Source of the DNA: Campylobacter concisus
Lineage (GTDB): Bacteria; Campylobacterota; Campylobacteria; Campylobacterales; Campylobacteraceae
Assembly (NCBI RefSeq): GCF_015679985.1
Contig: NZ_CP049239.1
Coordinates: 1-64,000 of the forward strand
Reading direction: 5' to 3'
DNA length: 64,000 nt
A model generated the notes under the pieces. That model worked only from the letters and a program-made list of their open reading frames with translations, was not told the origin of the DNA and made no database searches. The position numbers and the translations under genes are program-made. Of this stretch, positions 29,831 through 38,394 are shown in pieces; the stretch's first letter is position 1; the number at the start of each line of letters is the position of its first letter.

Positions 29831-31141
29831 ATGGAAACATTTAAGCTAATTGCTGCCATTCTTGGCATTGCAGCTGTTGTGGCACTTCTTGTCTTAAAAA
29901 AAGAGACAAGAACGGTGCTAATAGGTGTTGGTTTGGTGCTTTGTATAATCGCACTAAAACCGATGGGGGCACTAAGTGCTTTTACTGACTATATGACTAA
30001 AGCAGGGCTTATAAAGGCGATTTGTGCCAGTATGGGTTTTGCGTTTGTTATGAAATACACGATGTGCGATAAACACCTTGTTGCGCTTCTTACAAAGCCA
30101 CTTAAAAATGTGGGTTTTATCTTGATCCCCGCAACAACCGTGCTAACTTATTTTATAAATATCGCTATCCCTTCAGCTGCAGGATGTTCCGCTGCTGTTG
30201 GTGCAACGCTTATACCGCTTCTAATGGCTTCAGGTATCCGCCCAGCTATGGCTGGTGCTGCTGTTTTTGCGGGTACATTTGGTGGAGTCTTAAGCCCGGG
30301 ATCGGCTCACAACGTCTATGTAGCTGATCTTGTTAAAAAAACGGTTGAGGGCTATACGGTTCAAGATGTCATAAAAGTGCAAATTCCAAGTGCATTTACT
30401 GCTCTTGTTATCGTAGTGATCGCATTAGTTGTTGTTGCGATATTACTTAAAGACTATCAAAAAAATACAAATTTTACTCTTGAAAGTAGTGCTGCTAGCG
30501 AAGAGAAACCGCTATTTAAAGTAAATTTCATCTACGCCATTATGCCTCTAGTTCCACTTGTTATCTTGGTTATTGGCGGAACAAGCCTTGCGAAAGATTA
30601 TAGCTTTCTTGCGTGGACAAAGATGGGCGTTGCTGAGGCAATGATACTAGGTGCCATCATAGCTATCTTTGCTACGCTTACAAATCCGCAGAAGATCACA
30701 AAAGAATTTTTTAACGGAATGGGCCACGCTTATGCCGATGTTATGGGTATCATCATCGCAGCTGGTGTCTTTGTCGCTGGCTTAAAGGCATGTGGAGCCG
30801 TTGATGTGGTCATCGCATGGCTAAAAACAGATCAAAGTTACGTTAAATTTGGCGGAACGTTTGTGCCATTTATCATGGGTATAGTTACAGGTTCAGGCGA
30901 TGCTGCTACATTTGCATTTAACGAAGCTGTCACAACAAATGCCGCTGCACTTGGCTTTGAACAAGACAAGCTTGGTATGGCAGCAGCTATTGCTGGTGCT
31001 TTAGGTAGATCAGCTTCTCCGATTGCCGGTGCTGCTATCGTTTGTGCAGGCATTGCGATGGTTAGTCCAGTTGAAATCGCTAAAAGAACATTTTTAGGTA
31101 TGTTTATCTCTGTTGTGGCGATCGCATTTTTTGTCATCTAA
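29831..31141 (+). CDS. DcuC-family anaerobic C4-dicarboxylate/anion carrier
   Basis: The 436-aa polytopic membrane protein has about 12 hydrophobic segments and typical DcuC sequence, such as INIAIPSAAGCSAAVGAT, GTFGGVLSPGSAHNVYVAD and ALGRSASPIAGAA. DcuC proteins move succinate, fumarate or aspartate. Placed between peptidase E and peptidase T, it could import an acidic peptide or amide substrate or export the dicarboxylate formed from aspartate. That link is inference from the operon. GGAGAGAGGT precedes the start at good spacing. Confidence 0.85.
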   Translation: METFKLIAAILGIAAVVALLVLKKETRTVLIGVGLVLCIIALKPMGALSAFTDYMTKAGLIKAICASMGFAFVMKYTMCDKHLVALLTKPLKNVGFILIPATTVLTYFINIAIPSAAGCSAAVGATLIPLLMASGIRPAMAGAAVFAGTFGGVLSPGSAHNVYVADLVKKTVEGYTVQDVIKVQIPSAFTALVIVVIALVVVAILLKDYQKNTNFTLESSAASEEKPLFKVNFIYAIMPLVPLVILVIGGTSLAKDYSFLAWTKMGVAEAMILGAIIAIFATLTNPQKITKEFFNGMGHAYADVMGIIIAAGVFVAGLKACGAVDVVIAWLKTDQSYVKFGGTFVPFIMGIVTGSGDAATFAFNEAVTTNAAALGFEQDKLGMAAAIAGALGRSASPIAGAAIVCAGIAMVSPVEIAKRTFLGMFISVVAIAFFVI

Positions 31142-31152
31142 AAGGATAAAAA

Positions 31153-32376
31153 ATGGATATCGTAGAGAGATTTTTAAACTATACAAAATTTAACACCACA
31201 ACAAATAAAGAGAATGGATTAAAAGGCGTCATGCCTTCTAATCCAACCGAGTATGAGCTGGCTCGTTTTTTAAAAGATGAGCTCAGCTCGCTAGGTATAA
31301 AAGATATCATTTTGCAAGACAATGCTATCTTGATAGCAAAAATTCCTGCAAATTGCGAAAATGCTCCAAGTATCGCCTTTTTTGGGCATTTAGATACAAG
31401 TAGTGAGCAAAAAAATGATACTAAAGCCAAGATAGTAAAATACACAGGTGGCGACATCTGCCTAAACGAAGAACAGGGAATTTATCTAAAATTTAGCGAC
31501 AATCCAGAGCTTAAAAAATACGTTGGTGACGACATAGTCGTGACTGATGGCACTAGCTTGCTTGGGGCTGATGATAAGGCGGCGATCGCAAGTATCGTAA
31601 ATATGGCTAGCTATTTTATGCAAAATTCTGAGATTAAGCACGGCAAGATCGTGATCTGCTTCGTGCCAGATGAAGAGCAGGGCTTGCTTGGTGCAAAAGC
31701 ACTTGATGTAAATTTGCTGGGAGCTGATTTTGGCTACTGCCTAGACTGCTGCGAGATAGGCGAGCTAATATATGAAAACTGGAACGCGGCTGACTGCACG
31801 ATGGTCTTTAAAGGCGTTTCGGCTCATCCGATGAATGCAAAGGGCAAGCTTGTAAATTCGCTACTTCTTGCGCATAAATTTATCTCGCTTTTGCCAGGCG
31901 GCGAAGTGCCAGAGTGCACCGAGGGCAAAGAGGGCTATTTTTGGGTAAAAGAGCTTAGCGGAAACAGCGCAAAAACGACGCTCAAGATCGACATAAGAGA
32001 ATTTGACGAGGCGAAATTTCAAAAAAGGCTTGAGTTTTTAAGCGATATGGCAAATTCTTTTAACAAAATTTATGGAGAGCGTTGTGAAATCACGCTAAAA
32101 ACACGCTATGAAAATGTCTTTAAATTTTTAAAAGATGAAAACTCACTGCCTATAAAATTAGCAAAAGATGCCTTTAGTGAGCTAAATATCACGCCAAATA
32201 TAAAGCCTATGCGTGGTGGATATGACGGCGCTGTGATATCTGCAAAAGGTGTGCCAACGCTAAATTTATTCACAGGGGCAAATAACTTTCACTCCGTCTT
32301 CGAGTATTTGCCAGTTAGCAGTCTAAAAGCCGCGAGTGAAGTGATTAAAAAAATCGTAATTAACACTGCTAAATAA
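31153..32376 (+). CDS. pepT: Peptidase T (tripeptide aminopeptidase)
   Basis: PepT releases the N-terminal residue from tripeptides. The 407-aa M20B enzyme shows AFFGHLDTSSEQ (metal His and Asp), TDGTSLLGADDKAAIASIV and VPDEEQGLLGAKAL (catalytic Glu-Glu). FDYG-like substrate-loop text (FGYCLDCCEIGEL) follows, then MRGGYDGAVIS and the C-terminal metal His in NNFHSVFEYLP. It is the last gene of the operon, 11 bases after the carrier, and is followed by a hairpin terminator. Confidence 0.93.
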   Translation: MDIVERFLNYTKFNTTTNKENGLKGVMPSNPTEYELARFLKDELSSLGIKDIILQDNAILIAKIPANCENAPSIAFFGHLDTSSEQKNDTKAKIVKYTGGDICLNEEQGIYLKFSDNPELKKYVGDDIVVTDGTSLLGADDKAAIASIVNMASYFMQNSEIKHGKIVICFVPDEEQGLLGAKALDVNLLGADFGYCLDCCEIGELIYENWNAADCTMVFKGVSAHPMNAKGKLVNSLLLAHKFISLLPGGEVPECTEGKEGYFWVKELSGNSAKTTLKIDIREFDEAKFQKRLEFLSDMANSFNKIYGERCEITLKTRYENVFKFLKDENSLPIKLAKDAFSELNITPNIKPMRGGYDGAVISAKGVPTLNLFTGANNFHSVFEYLPVSSLKAASEVIKKIVINTAK

Positions 32377-32384
32377 ACTTCATA

Positions 32385-32413
32385 AAAGCCTAGATTTAGT
32401 AAATTTAGGCTTT
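32385..32413 (+). terminator. Hairpin after pepT
   Basis: AAAGCCTAGATTT pairs with AAATTTAGGCTTT with one mismatch around AGT, and AAATTTTAC follows. It likely ends the peptide-use operon, just before the PP-loop gene. Confidence 0.65.
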
Positions 32414-32435
32414 AAATTTTACTTTCAGGATAAAA

Positions 32436-33425
32436 ATGAAGGCTTTAGCTTTGTTTAGCGGAGGGCTTGATAGCATGCTCTCAATTAAATTAATAAGCGA
32501 TCAAAACATCGAAGTGGTCGCACTTTATATGGATACCGGATTTGGCGTAGATGAAGAAAAACATGAAATTTTAAGACGCCGTGCCGCTTTGGCTGGAGCT
32601 AGCTTAAAAGTGGTTGATATGAGAAATGAGTATCTTCGTGACGTGCTTTTTAACCCAAAGTACGGCTACGGCAAGCAGTTTAATCCATGCATCGACTGCC
32701 ATGGTTATATGTTTAAAACAGCTCTTAATATGCTAAAAAGTGAAAATGCAAATTTCATCATCACGGGCGAAGTTTTGGGTCAAAGACCGATGAGTCAGCG
32801 AAGAGATGCACTCTTTCAGGTTAAGCGCCTAGCTGATGACGAGGATGATCTGGTGCTTCGTCCGATGTGCGCTAAGCTCTTGCCACCAACTAAGCCAGAG
32901 CGCGAGGGCTGGGTTGATAGAGAGAAGCTGCTTGATATAAGCGGGCGCGATAGAAAGCCGCAGCTTGCTTTGGCAAAGGAAATTGGCTTTGAGGACTTTG
33001 CAACGCCTGGAGGTGGATGTTTGCTAACGATCGAGAGCTTTGCTGTGAAGATAAAGGATTACCTAAATTTTGATAAAGAGATGCGAGATATCGATGTGAC
33101 GTGGCTAAAGCTTGGTAGGCATCTGCGCTTGCCAGATGGTGCAAAAATGATAATAGGTCGTGACGAAAGCGATAATAACGCACTTTTAGCACATCCAAAC
33201 GATAAATTTGATCAAGTAAAATTTAAAGAGAGCGATGACATCGTAGGAGCCGTTAGCTTCATAAGCAAAAACGCTAGTAAAGCTGATAAAGAGCTAGCTG
33301 CAAGGCTTGCATTAGCTTATACAAAAGCAAGCAGAGAAAATAAATTTGAAGTTAGCATCGATAGCGAGAAATTTAGTATCACACCTGAGGATAAATCTCT
33401 AGCTCAAAATTATTTCGTAAAATAG
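32436..33425 (+). CDS. PP-loop ATPase, ThiI/MnmA-like tRNA thiolation protein
   Basis: The 329-aa protein opens with an ATP-pyrophosphatase loop (LFSGGLDSML, 7-16). It has a CxxC pair in NPCIDCHGYM (about 88-91) and GEVLGQRPMSQRRDAL, the arrangement seen in single-domain ThiI/MnmA relatives. A C-terminal NFACT-R-like domain (about 215-329, with GRDESDNNALL) follows. Such proteins adenylate tRNA uridine before sulfur insertion. The exact modified base is not deducible. It is preceded by a CAGGATAAAA site and followed by an inverted repeat and tRNA-Met. Confidence 0.75.
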   Translation: MKALALFSGGLDSMLSIKLISDQNIEVVALYMDTGFGVDEEKHEILRRRAALAGASLKVVDMRNEYLRDVLFNPKYGYGKQFNPCIDCHGYMFKTALNMLKSENANFIITGEVLGQRPMSQRRDALFQVKRLADDEDDLVLRPMCAKLLPPTKPEREGWVDREKLLDISGRDRKPQLALAKEIGFEDFATPGGGCLLTIESFAVKIKDYLNFDKEMRDIDVTWLKLGRHLRLPDGAKMIIGRDESDNNALLAHPNDKFDQVKFKESDDIVGAVSFISKNASKADKELAARLALAYTKASRENKFEVSIDSEKFSITPEDKSLAQNYFVK

Positions 33426-33459
33426 ACGTTTTGTCGATTCTTGGTGCTTTTACTTTGTG

Positions 33460-33490
33460 TTTGTAGATAAAGATGGTTTTTATCTACAAA
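33460..33490 (+). terminator. Inverted repeat upstream of tRNA-Met
   Basis: TTTGTAGATAAA pairs perfectly with TTTATCTACAAA around a short loop. It probably ends the PP-loop transcript. No strong T tract follows the stem. Confidence 0.45.
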
Positions 33491-33505
33491 TAAGTTTAAA
33501 AATTA

Positions 33506-33511
33506 TATAAT
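33506..33511 (+). promoter_or_regulatory. -10 box of tRNA-Met
   Basis: TATAAT within AATTATATAATCC lies about 20 bases before the mature tRNA 5' end, at a normal distance for a short tRNA leader. Confidence 0.55.
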
Positions 33512-33530
33512 CCGAAACTTATTTTAAAGT

Positions 33531-33607
33531 GTCACGGTAGCTCAGCTGGTTAGAGCGCTGGTCTCATAAGCCGGAGGTCGGGAGTTCAAGTCTCCCCCGT
33601 GACACCA
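33531..33607 (+). tRNA. tRNA-Met (CAT anticodon)
   Basis: A full cloverleaf of 77 nt with encoded CCA. The acceptor stem is GTCACGG with CCGTGAC. The D arm is GCTCAGCTGGTTAGAGC. The anticodon stem-loop CTGGT-CTCATAA-GCCGG has anticodon CAT, and the T arm contains GTTCAAGTC. Elongator Met is the likely identity; a lysidine-modified Ile2 tRNA also has CAT and cannot be excluded. The last 45 nt (33563-33607) are repeated exactly at 57721-57765, marking this as the integration site of the island. The gene stays complete after integration. Confidence 0.93.
33563..33607 (+). repeat. Left attachment repeat (attL) in tRNA-Met 3' end
   Basis: This 45-bp segment, from the anticodon loop to CCA, is identical to 57721-57765. 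The flanks differ immediately outside (TGGT before this copy, AACC before the other), so the identity segment is exactly 45 bp. Confidence 0.93.
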
Positions 33608-33967
33608 TAAATACCTAAACTACGATGTTTCTACAATATTATATTGCAGTCACCTTTCATGAAATATAGCTTAATGTTTGTAGCAAAATAAAATTTTATG
33701 TAGCAAATTCTTAAGCTTGCAGTAATTTTAACACGTTTTTGTAAAATTTTTAAAAAACAAGTAAAATTTTTTAACGAATAATCTACTATAATACAATCTG
33801 TCACTTTGCCGGGTTAAATTTTTATCATAGTTTAAATAAAATAAGTATAGATGTATAGTAGAAATGGCGTTTGTAGCTATTGAATATTGGCTAAAAAATA
33901 TTTTTGATGATTATTATACATTCATACCCCTAGCGATAAAACACAAAATGGAGATAGGCTGCATAAG

Positions 33968-34083
33968 CATCACGAGATCCTGCGTATGTCAAATACTGGC
34001 TACCATTTATAAAGATAAAAGAGTCAGAGTATTTAAAGGCAAAATTTGAGAATTTGTTTGGAGAGTATTTGGTGCGCAATTGA
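33968..34083 (+). pseudogene. Short 3' gene fragment at the left end of the island
   Basis: An open frame without a start encodes DPAYVKYWLPFIKIKESEYL and about 15 more residues (ending FGEYLVRN) before a stop. The text is protein-like, so it may be the tail of a decayed gene. I do not recognise it. A 61-codon frame over the same bases looks less natural. The rest of 33608-34290 is AT-rich and shows no supportable gene. Confidence 0.3.
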
Positions 34084-34292
34084 TGATGATGCAATAATTT
34101 TTATTTGGTAATTTTAAGATATTTGTTTCGATTCCTCATATAAATACTAGCATTAAGTAATTCATAAGTATTTTTATGCTATACAATCAATTATAAGCAA
34201 AAACCCCTTGATATATCGTGCTTTTTAAAACATAAAATCATTTTTTTATTCTACTTACTATCAAATTCATTGACTCGACTATAAAAAAAGAT

Positions 34293-34298
34293 TATAAT
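34293..34298 (+). promoter_or_regulatory. -10 box for the mobilization leader
   Basis: TATAAT lies in AAGATTATAATGC, about 50 bases before a 5-codon leader ORF with a very strong ribosome binding site. Confidence 0.5.
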
Positions 34299-34344
34299 GC
34301 TCACAATTTTTAAAAACAAAATATTTTAACCAAAGGAGGTTAAG

Positions 34345-34362
34345 ATGATCAAAATTAGTTAA
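34345..34362 (+). CDS. Five-codon leader ORF (MIKIS)
   Basis: AAAGGAGG followed by TTAAG and ATG gives a nearly perfect Shine-Dalgarno site, yet the ORF is only ATG ATC AAA ATT AGT TAA. Its stop lies at the start of an RNA structure that spans 34357-34452. This layout resembles a translated leader in an attenuation system. It is too short to prove as a gene; the support is the ribosome binding site and the position. Confidence 0.4.
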   Translation: MIKIS

Positions 34363-34452
34363 AAGTAGAGGCTCCATTTAAGTAATTAAAGGAGAACCTC
34401 TACGATAGGTTCTAAGCACTCCTATTGTAATAGTTCTCTACTTTTAAACTAC
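34357..34452 (+). promoter_or_regulatory. Structured leader RNA upstream of the mob genes
   Basis: An outer stem pairs TAGTTAAAAGTAGAG at the left with CTCTACTTTTAAACTA at the right. Inside, AGAACCT pairs with AGGTTCT around CTACGAT, flanked by GGAG/CTCC. A further hairpin, ATGGGCA/TGCCCAT, lies downstream at about 34490-34515, and AGCTAT/ATAGCT frames the next ribosome binding site. Several alternative pairings are possible (GTAGAGGCTCC against GGAGAACCTCTAC). It could be an attenuator controlled by the 5-codon ORF, or a small RNA. Confidence 0.45.
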
Positions 34453-34571
34453 TTAAATAAAAACCTATCAACAACTACCATATTAAAACAATGGGCACAC
34501 TATAGGTATGCCCATTTGGTGAGATAGCTATTGCTGTCTTTGTAAAATTTAAAAAGCTATAGGAGAAAAAT

Positions 34572-34874
34572 ATGGCTAATAAAAAAATGCTTTTAAATGA
34601 TTTAAAAGCTATCAGAAAAAATAAAATAAAACAGGAGATTAAACAAGCATGCATTGAAGCCTTGTTTCCACAAAAAGCTACGATCAAAGAGTGCAGGCTA
34701 GTAATCGAAGATCGTTTTGGTATCAAGCTATCAAATAATGAGTTTTCCAAATGGAAGAAAGAATATGAGGCAAAAAATGCAAACCAACCCTCTGATGCAT
34801 GTCATATTCTCGGTTCCAAAGAAGACGAAAAAAACGATGAGGAACTAAGCAATGGCACTAACAATCAAGAGTAG
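34572..34874 (+). CDS. Small putative mobilization or DNA-binding protein
   Basis: The 100-aa protein is basic and helical at the N-terminus (KNKIKQEIKQACIEALFP). A helix-turn-helix-like segment follows (KECRLVIEDRFGIKLSNNEF, then SKWKKEYE) and an acidic tail. It is the first gene after the structured leader and overlaps the next gene by 23 bases. Its place ahead of MobC and relaxase suggests an accessory relaxosome or regulatory role. The strong AGGAGAAAAAT site supports the ATG. No family is recognised with confidence. Confidence 0.6.
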   Translation: MANKKMLLNDLKAIRKNKIKQEIKQACIEALFPQKATIKECRLVIEDRFGIKLSNNEFSKWKKEYEAKNANQPSDACHILGSKEDEKNDEELSNGTNNQE

Positions 34875-35397
34875 TGATACAGCAGTTGCGGCAAACGCAG
34901 TAATTGCTCTACAAGAACATATCGAAATTGGTAATAAGGTTAGTGAAAATATTAGAAATAATATTGAACTTTTTAATCAAGCCGCAGATAGCTTTGATAA
35001 AAGCTTTAAAGAAAAAATAGAACTTATAGAGCAAGGAGGTATTGAACTTATAAATGCAACAAAAGAGATCCAAAACAACTTTAAAAATACTCTAAAAGGT
35101 GCAGACAAAACTATATCGAAGATCAACTCATCTTTTAGCTCTTTAATGAAGAAGATAGTATCTGCATTAATTGCCTTTGTATTTATAGAAGTGATCTTCT
35201 TTTTTGGCTACATGTTTTATGATAGCCATAAGACAAATGAAGCCAAATCTACACTACAAAGTAGGCTAGATAAAGCACTTTATGATGTGTCTAATCTTCA
35301 AGGCTTTATCATCCATATCTACAACCAAGATAGTCAAAAAGCTAGCAAAGATTTTACTAAATGGCTAAACAAAAATGGTGACGGCAATGTTCAGTAG
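34852..35397 (+). CDS. Coiled-coil membrane-anchored protein, MobB-like position
   Basis: The 181-aa protein has a long coiled-coil N-terminal half (about 15-100, e.g. KVSENIRNNIELFNQAADSF) and one membrane segment near 104-125 (IVSALIAFVFIEVIFFFGYM). A soluble C-terminal part follows. MbeB/MobB-type proteins of mobilizable plasmids have helical and membrane segments and stabilise the relaxase at the coupling protein, so this is a plausible analogue by architecture and position. It overlaps the upstream gene by 23 bases. Confidence 0.6.
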   Translation: MALTIKSSDTAVAANAVIALQEHIEIGNKVSENIRNNIELFNQAADSFDKSFKEKIELIEQGGIELINATKEIQNNFKNTLKGADKTISKINSSFSSLMKKIVSALIAFVFIEVIFFFGYMFYDSHKTNEAKSTLQSRLDKALYDVSNLQGFIIHIYNQDSQKASKDFTKWLNKNGDGNVQ

Positions 35398-35419
35398 TAA
35401 GCAAATTTTTCTAATAGCA

Positions 35420-35549
35420 AGACACATACAATGTATGACACTTCGTTTTCATACCTTGTATAATCTTGCTCTGCCGAGGGCCACAATGCGAGATATAAGA
35501 AGCGTTAAAACGCTTCATCTCGCTAACACATTTTATGAAAGGATATCAT
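35420..35549. other. Candidate oriT/operator region upstream of mobC and relaxase
   Basis: The gap before the MobC-like gene contains CATAC-AAT-GTATG (within GACACATACAATGTATGACAC) and a promoter-like TTGTATAAT. At 35488-35523 it holds a near-perfect nested palindrome in which GCGAGAT pairs with ATCTCGC and AAGCG with CGCTT around the centre. Position directly ahead of mobC-relaxase is where an oriT with its nic-proximal inverted repeats is usually found. I cannot identify a nic consensus, so the call rests on structure and location. A 65-codon frame across this region is not convincing. Confidence 0.45.
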
Positions 35550-35912
35550 ATGTCAAAAAATGTCAAGGATAAGGTGCTCTCCGCAAGGATCACTTATCAA
35601 CAATACGATAAGCTATCTAAAATAGCTCTAGAGTTAGATATGTCAAGATCAGAAATCATTTCCTATCTTATAGATAATGGCACTGTAAATTCTGAATCCA
35701 TAAAAAAGAAAGAGCTAGATTCGGCAATCATTACATATTTTGCTAGACCTTTTAGCAACATCAATCAAATAGCAAAGAGACTAAATATAGCTTATAAGAC
35801 TAGTGGTAATATAGGCTTAGAAGTGATACTGCGAGCACAAGAAGATTTGTACAAAATTCAATCAGTCCTAACTGAAATTTTAAGCCTAATAAGGAGTAGC
35901 TATGATAGTTAA
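35550..35912 (+). CDS. MobC-like relaxosome protein, ribbon-helix-helix
   Basis: The 120-aa protein (from the chosen start) begins with an RHH-type pattern (LSARITYQQYDKLSKIALEL, then MSRSEIISYLIDNG). It has the MobC-family stretch FARPFSNINQIAKRLNIAYK and a helical C-terminus. MobC assists the relaxase by melting or bending oriT. ATG 35550 has AAAGGATATC in front; an upstream ATG at 35535 would place the ribosome binding site inside the gene. It overlaps the relaxase start by 11 bases. Confidence 0.8.
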   Translation: MSKNVKDKVLSARITYQQYDKLSKIALELDMSRSEIISYLIDNGTVNSESIKKKELDSAIITYFARPFSNINQIAKRLNIAYKTSGNIGLEVILRAQEDLYKIQSVLTEILSLIRSSYDS

Positions 35913-38352
35913 GATCTCAAAGGGAGAAAAAGGCGTAGCTGATTATTTAAAAACTGGTAAGAAAAGAGATTCAAAGCTAACTAGAGATGAAAAAGATGAT
36001 AGATTGCCACTGGCTGGAAATTTAGATCTTATCGAGATGTCTGAAAGGCACCAGAGCAAGAAAAAGAATAAGAAATATAACTACTATCATATATCCTTGT
36101 CATTTACTTCAGAGGAGTGGAACAAGCTATATGAAAGTGGCAATATAGATGATCTTATAATGGATTTTTTGAAGCTCACTTTCCCAAATCACGACATAGA
36201 TGAGCTACTTTTTTATGCTGAAGCTCATCTGCCTATAATCAAAGAAGAGCCATATATTCCTCGTCCAGAAGGGGCGCTAGAAAACAGAGTATTGAATAAA
36301 AAACATAAAAATGGCGAACCGCTAAAAAGAGAGCCTCATATTCATCTAATAGTCTCTTTTGAAAATATGAAATTTACTCATAGTGTAAAAACTGGTGGAG
36401 CTATATATGCAAAAGGTGCATCCAAGCAACAAGCAAAAGCTGTTATGGCTAAATCAGTAGAGAAATTTAAAAGAGTGGTTAATGACATCTTATCTAACAA
36501 GTATGGATTAAATAATATAGAGCCTTTAGGCATGGGTGAAGACCAACTAGAAAAACAATATGAAAGCTTTAAAAGTGCAGCACAAAAGGTTAGGAAAGGC
36601 AAAGAAAAAGATACGCAAATGAAGATAGAAACAGATGTAGTTATCGAGCCAAAAGCTAATACAAAGGAACAAAACATAAGTGTTGAAGAGCTGCTAGCTG
36701 ATGCTAGAAATTCTACAGCTGATTATCTATTAAGAATGATAGAAGAAGATGAGAGTTTCAAAAAAGACTATTATGATAGAGCAAAGAGGCTTAATGCAGT
36801 GGATATAAGAGAATTTTTGCCTATGATCAATGCAAAATTTAATATCACCGCAAAACCTGAAATGGTAAATGATAAATATAAAGTAAGTGTAGATGGGTTT
36901 AAGGGAACTTATAATCTAACTGATCTAATGTGCAAGATAGTCTATAATGGCAGAAAAGGAGCATTATTTCATGTAGTTAATGAACTAGAGCAAATGCTTA
37001 TAGAGCTTCAAGCTAATAAAAATGAGCCAAAGATAACATTAAGTGTAAGTAGTGACTTTAACACGCCAAATAAGGACCCAAAAGCTCAAGTGCTAAATAG
37101 CTGGAAAACGATACGAATAGAGCCATATAACCTAAAATCGGTACTTAAAAACTATTCAGCTATATCAGTGGCAAGTTTTAAGAATAAAAATGAAGAAGAT
37201 AGCGGTATTGATGGCATAACTCCTACACTTATATATGATATATATAGCCCCAAATTTACTATAAATGATGCTCAAAATTTACTGCAAAGCAAAGGGATAA
37301 AAGGCTTCATGTACCCAACCAGCTATCAAGCACCGGATACAAAAGTAGAGAAATTTAAACTCATCATACCCACAACAAAGGCTCCAAGCTTAAATGAATA
37401 TGATAAATACATAAAAGAGATAACAAGAGAGCTTGGGCTATATAACATAGTAAATAACCAGAGCCTATATCCTAGTAAATTTCACTACACTCCAGTGCCA
37501 GGATCTGAACTTGTAAGCATTAGTGGAAAAACTTTGGATAATACAAGAGCCATTGAAGAGGCTGGTTTAAAAACAGATATTAATAATATGGATGTTAAAG
37601 CCTTAGAGGAAAATTTACAAAAACTAAGAATATATGAGCTTAGCTGTGAGCCAAAAGATACCAACTCACATATTAAAAGAACAAGCTACCAAGCTATATC
37701 ATCAAAGATTCCGATAAAAGAGTTAATAGAATACTTTGACGAGAGTACTGTGCTTAAAGAATATAAAAATCATCAAATACTTTCTAGCAATAGCAGCAGA
37801 TATCTTTACTTGCCAGAAGAAAATACAGTCTACTCCTTTAGTCAAAATAGACTCTATACTCCGTATATCTATATCAGAGATAAATTTTATGAAGCGGCTA
37901 GAAAGATAAAAACTGGGTTTTATGATGATGATCTCATTAAAAAGTTAGGTATTACACAAAATGAATATGAAGGCTTCGTAAAAGCTATTGATGGCCATTT
38001 AGATATAAATAGATACTACTTAGCTTTTATAAATAGAACTGAAAGCTTTAAAAAATACCTGCCAGACATAGTTAGAATTAACTATAAATGCTTAATTTAT
38101 AATATAAAAACCTATATGAAAGATTGGCAAGATATGCAAGGATTTAATAAGCTAAAGAAGTGTTATAAAGCAGATAAGATCTCTCTAGCAAATGATCATA
38201 TATCATTTGGCTCACTAAAAATAACAAAGCAAGAGTTATATGGTCAAGGACTTGATAGTAACTTTGGAGCAGAGCAAACAAAACAACCATCAAGTATGAT
38301 AGAAACCAAAGAATGGAATGTGAAGTCAGGGCATGATAGTTTGGAGAGATAG
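35902..38352 (+). CDS. Relaxase / mobilization nuclease
   Basis: The 816-aa protein should nick oriT and pilot the strand in conjugation. The N-terminal domain has KYNYYHISLSFTSEEW (58-73), a histidine in FYAEAHLP (about 109), and the HxH metal motif EPHIHLIVSF (His146, His148), which together match relaxase motifs II and III. The remaining 550 residues lack motifs I recognise and may be a helicase-like or primase-like accessory region. It overlaps the MobC-like gene, so both form a mobilization operon. The exact MOB class is uncertain. Confidence 0.8.
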   Translation: MIVKISKGEKGVADYLKTGKKRDSKLTRDEKDDRLPLAGNLDLIEMSERHQSKKKNKKYNYYHISLSFTSEEWNKLYESGNIDDLIMDFLKLTFPNHDIDELLFYAEAHLPIIKEEPYIPRPEGALENRVLNKKHKNGEPLKREPHIHLIVSFENMKFTHSVKTGGAIYAKGASKQQAKAVMAKSVEKFKRVVNDILSNKYGLNNIEPLGMGEDQLEKQYESFKSAAQKVRKGKEKDTQMKIETDVVIEPKANTKEQNISVEELLADARNSTADYLLRMIEEDESFKKDYYDRAKRLNAVDIREFLPMINAKFNITAKPEMVNDKYKVSVDGFKGTYNLTDLMCKIVYNGRKGALFHVVNELEQMLIELQANKNEPKITLSVSSDFNTPNKDPKAQVLNSWKTIRIEPYNLKSVLKNYSAISVASFKNKNEEDSGIDGITPTLIYDIYSPKFTINDAQNLLQSKGIKGFMYPTSYQAPDTKVEKFKLIIPTTKAPSLNEYDKYIKEITRELGLYNIVNNQSLYPSKFHYTPVPGSELVSISGKTLDNTRAIEEAGLKTDINNMDVKALEENLQKLRIYELSCEPKDTNSHIKRTSYQAISSKIPIKELIEYFDESTVLKEYKNHQILSSNSSRYLYLPEENTVYSFSQNRLYTPYIYIRDKFYEAARKIKTGFYDDDLIKKLGITQNEYEGFVKAIDGHLDINRYYLAFINRTESFKKYLPDIVRINYKCLIYNIKTYMKDWQDMQGFNKLKKCYKADKISLANDHISFGSLKITKQELYGQGLDSNFGAEQTKQPSSMIETKEWNVKSGHDSLER

Positions 38353-38394
38353 ACTATTATGAGCTGTTATAGAAGCCAAATTATTAGCCATCTC

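Noticed and set aside
33864-34049. 61-codon frame after tRNA-Met
   Set aside because: Cysteine-rich, unnatural composition, no ribosome site; another frame over the same bases gives a more protein-like fragment.
35375-35572. 65-codon plus-strand frame across the region before mobC
   Set aside because: It overlaps two better genes and runs through the palindromic candidate oriT and promoter; the text is not protein-like.
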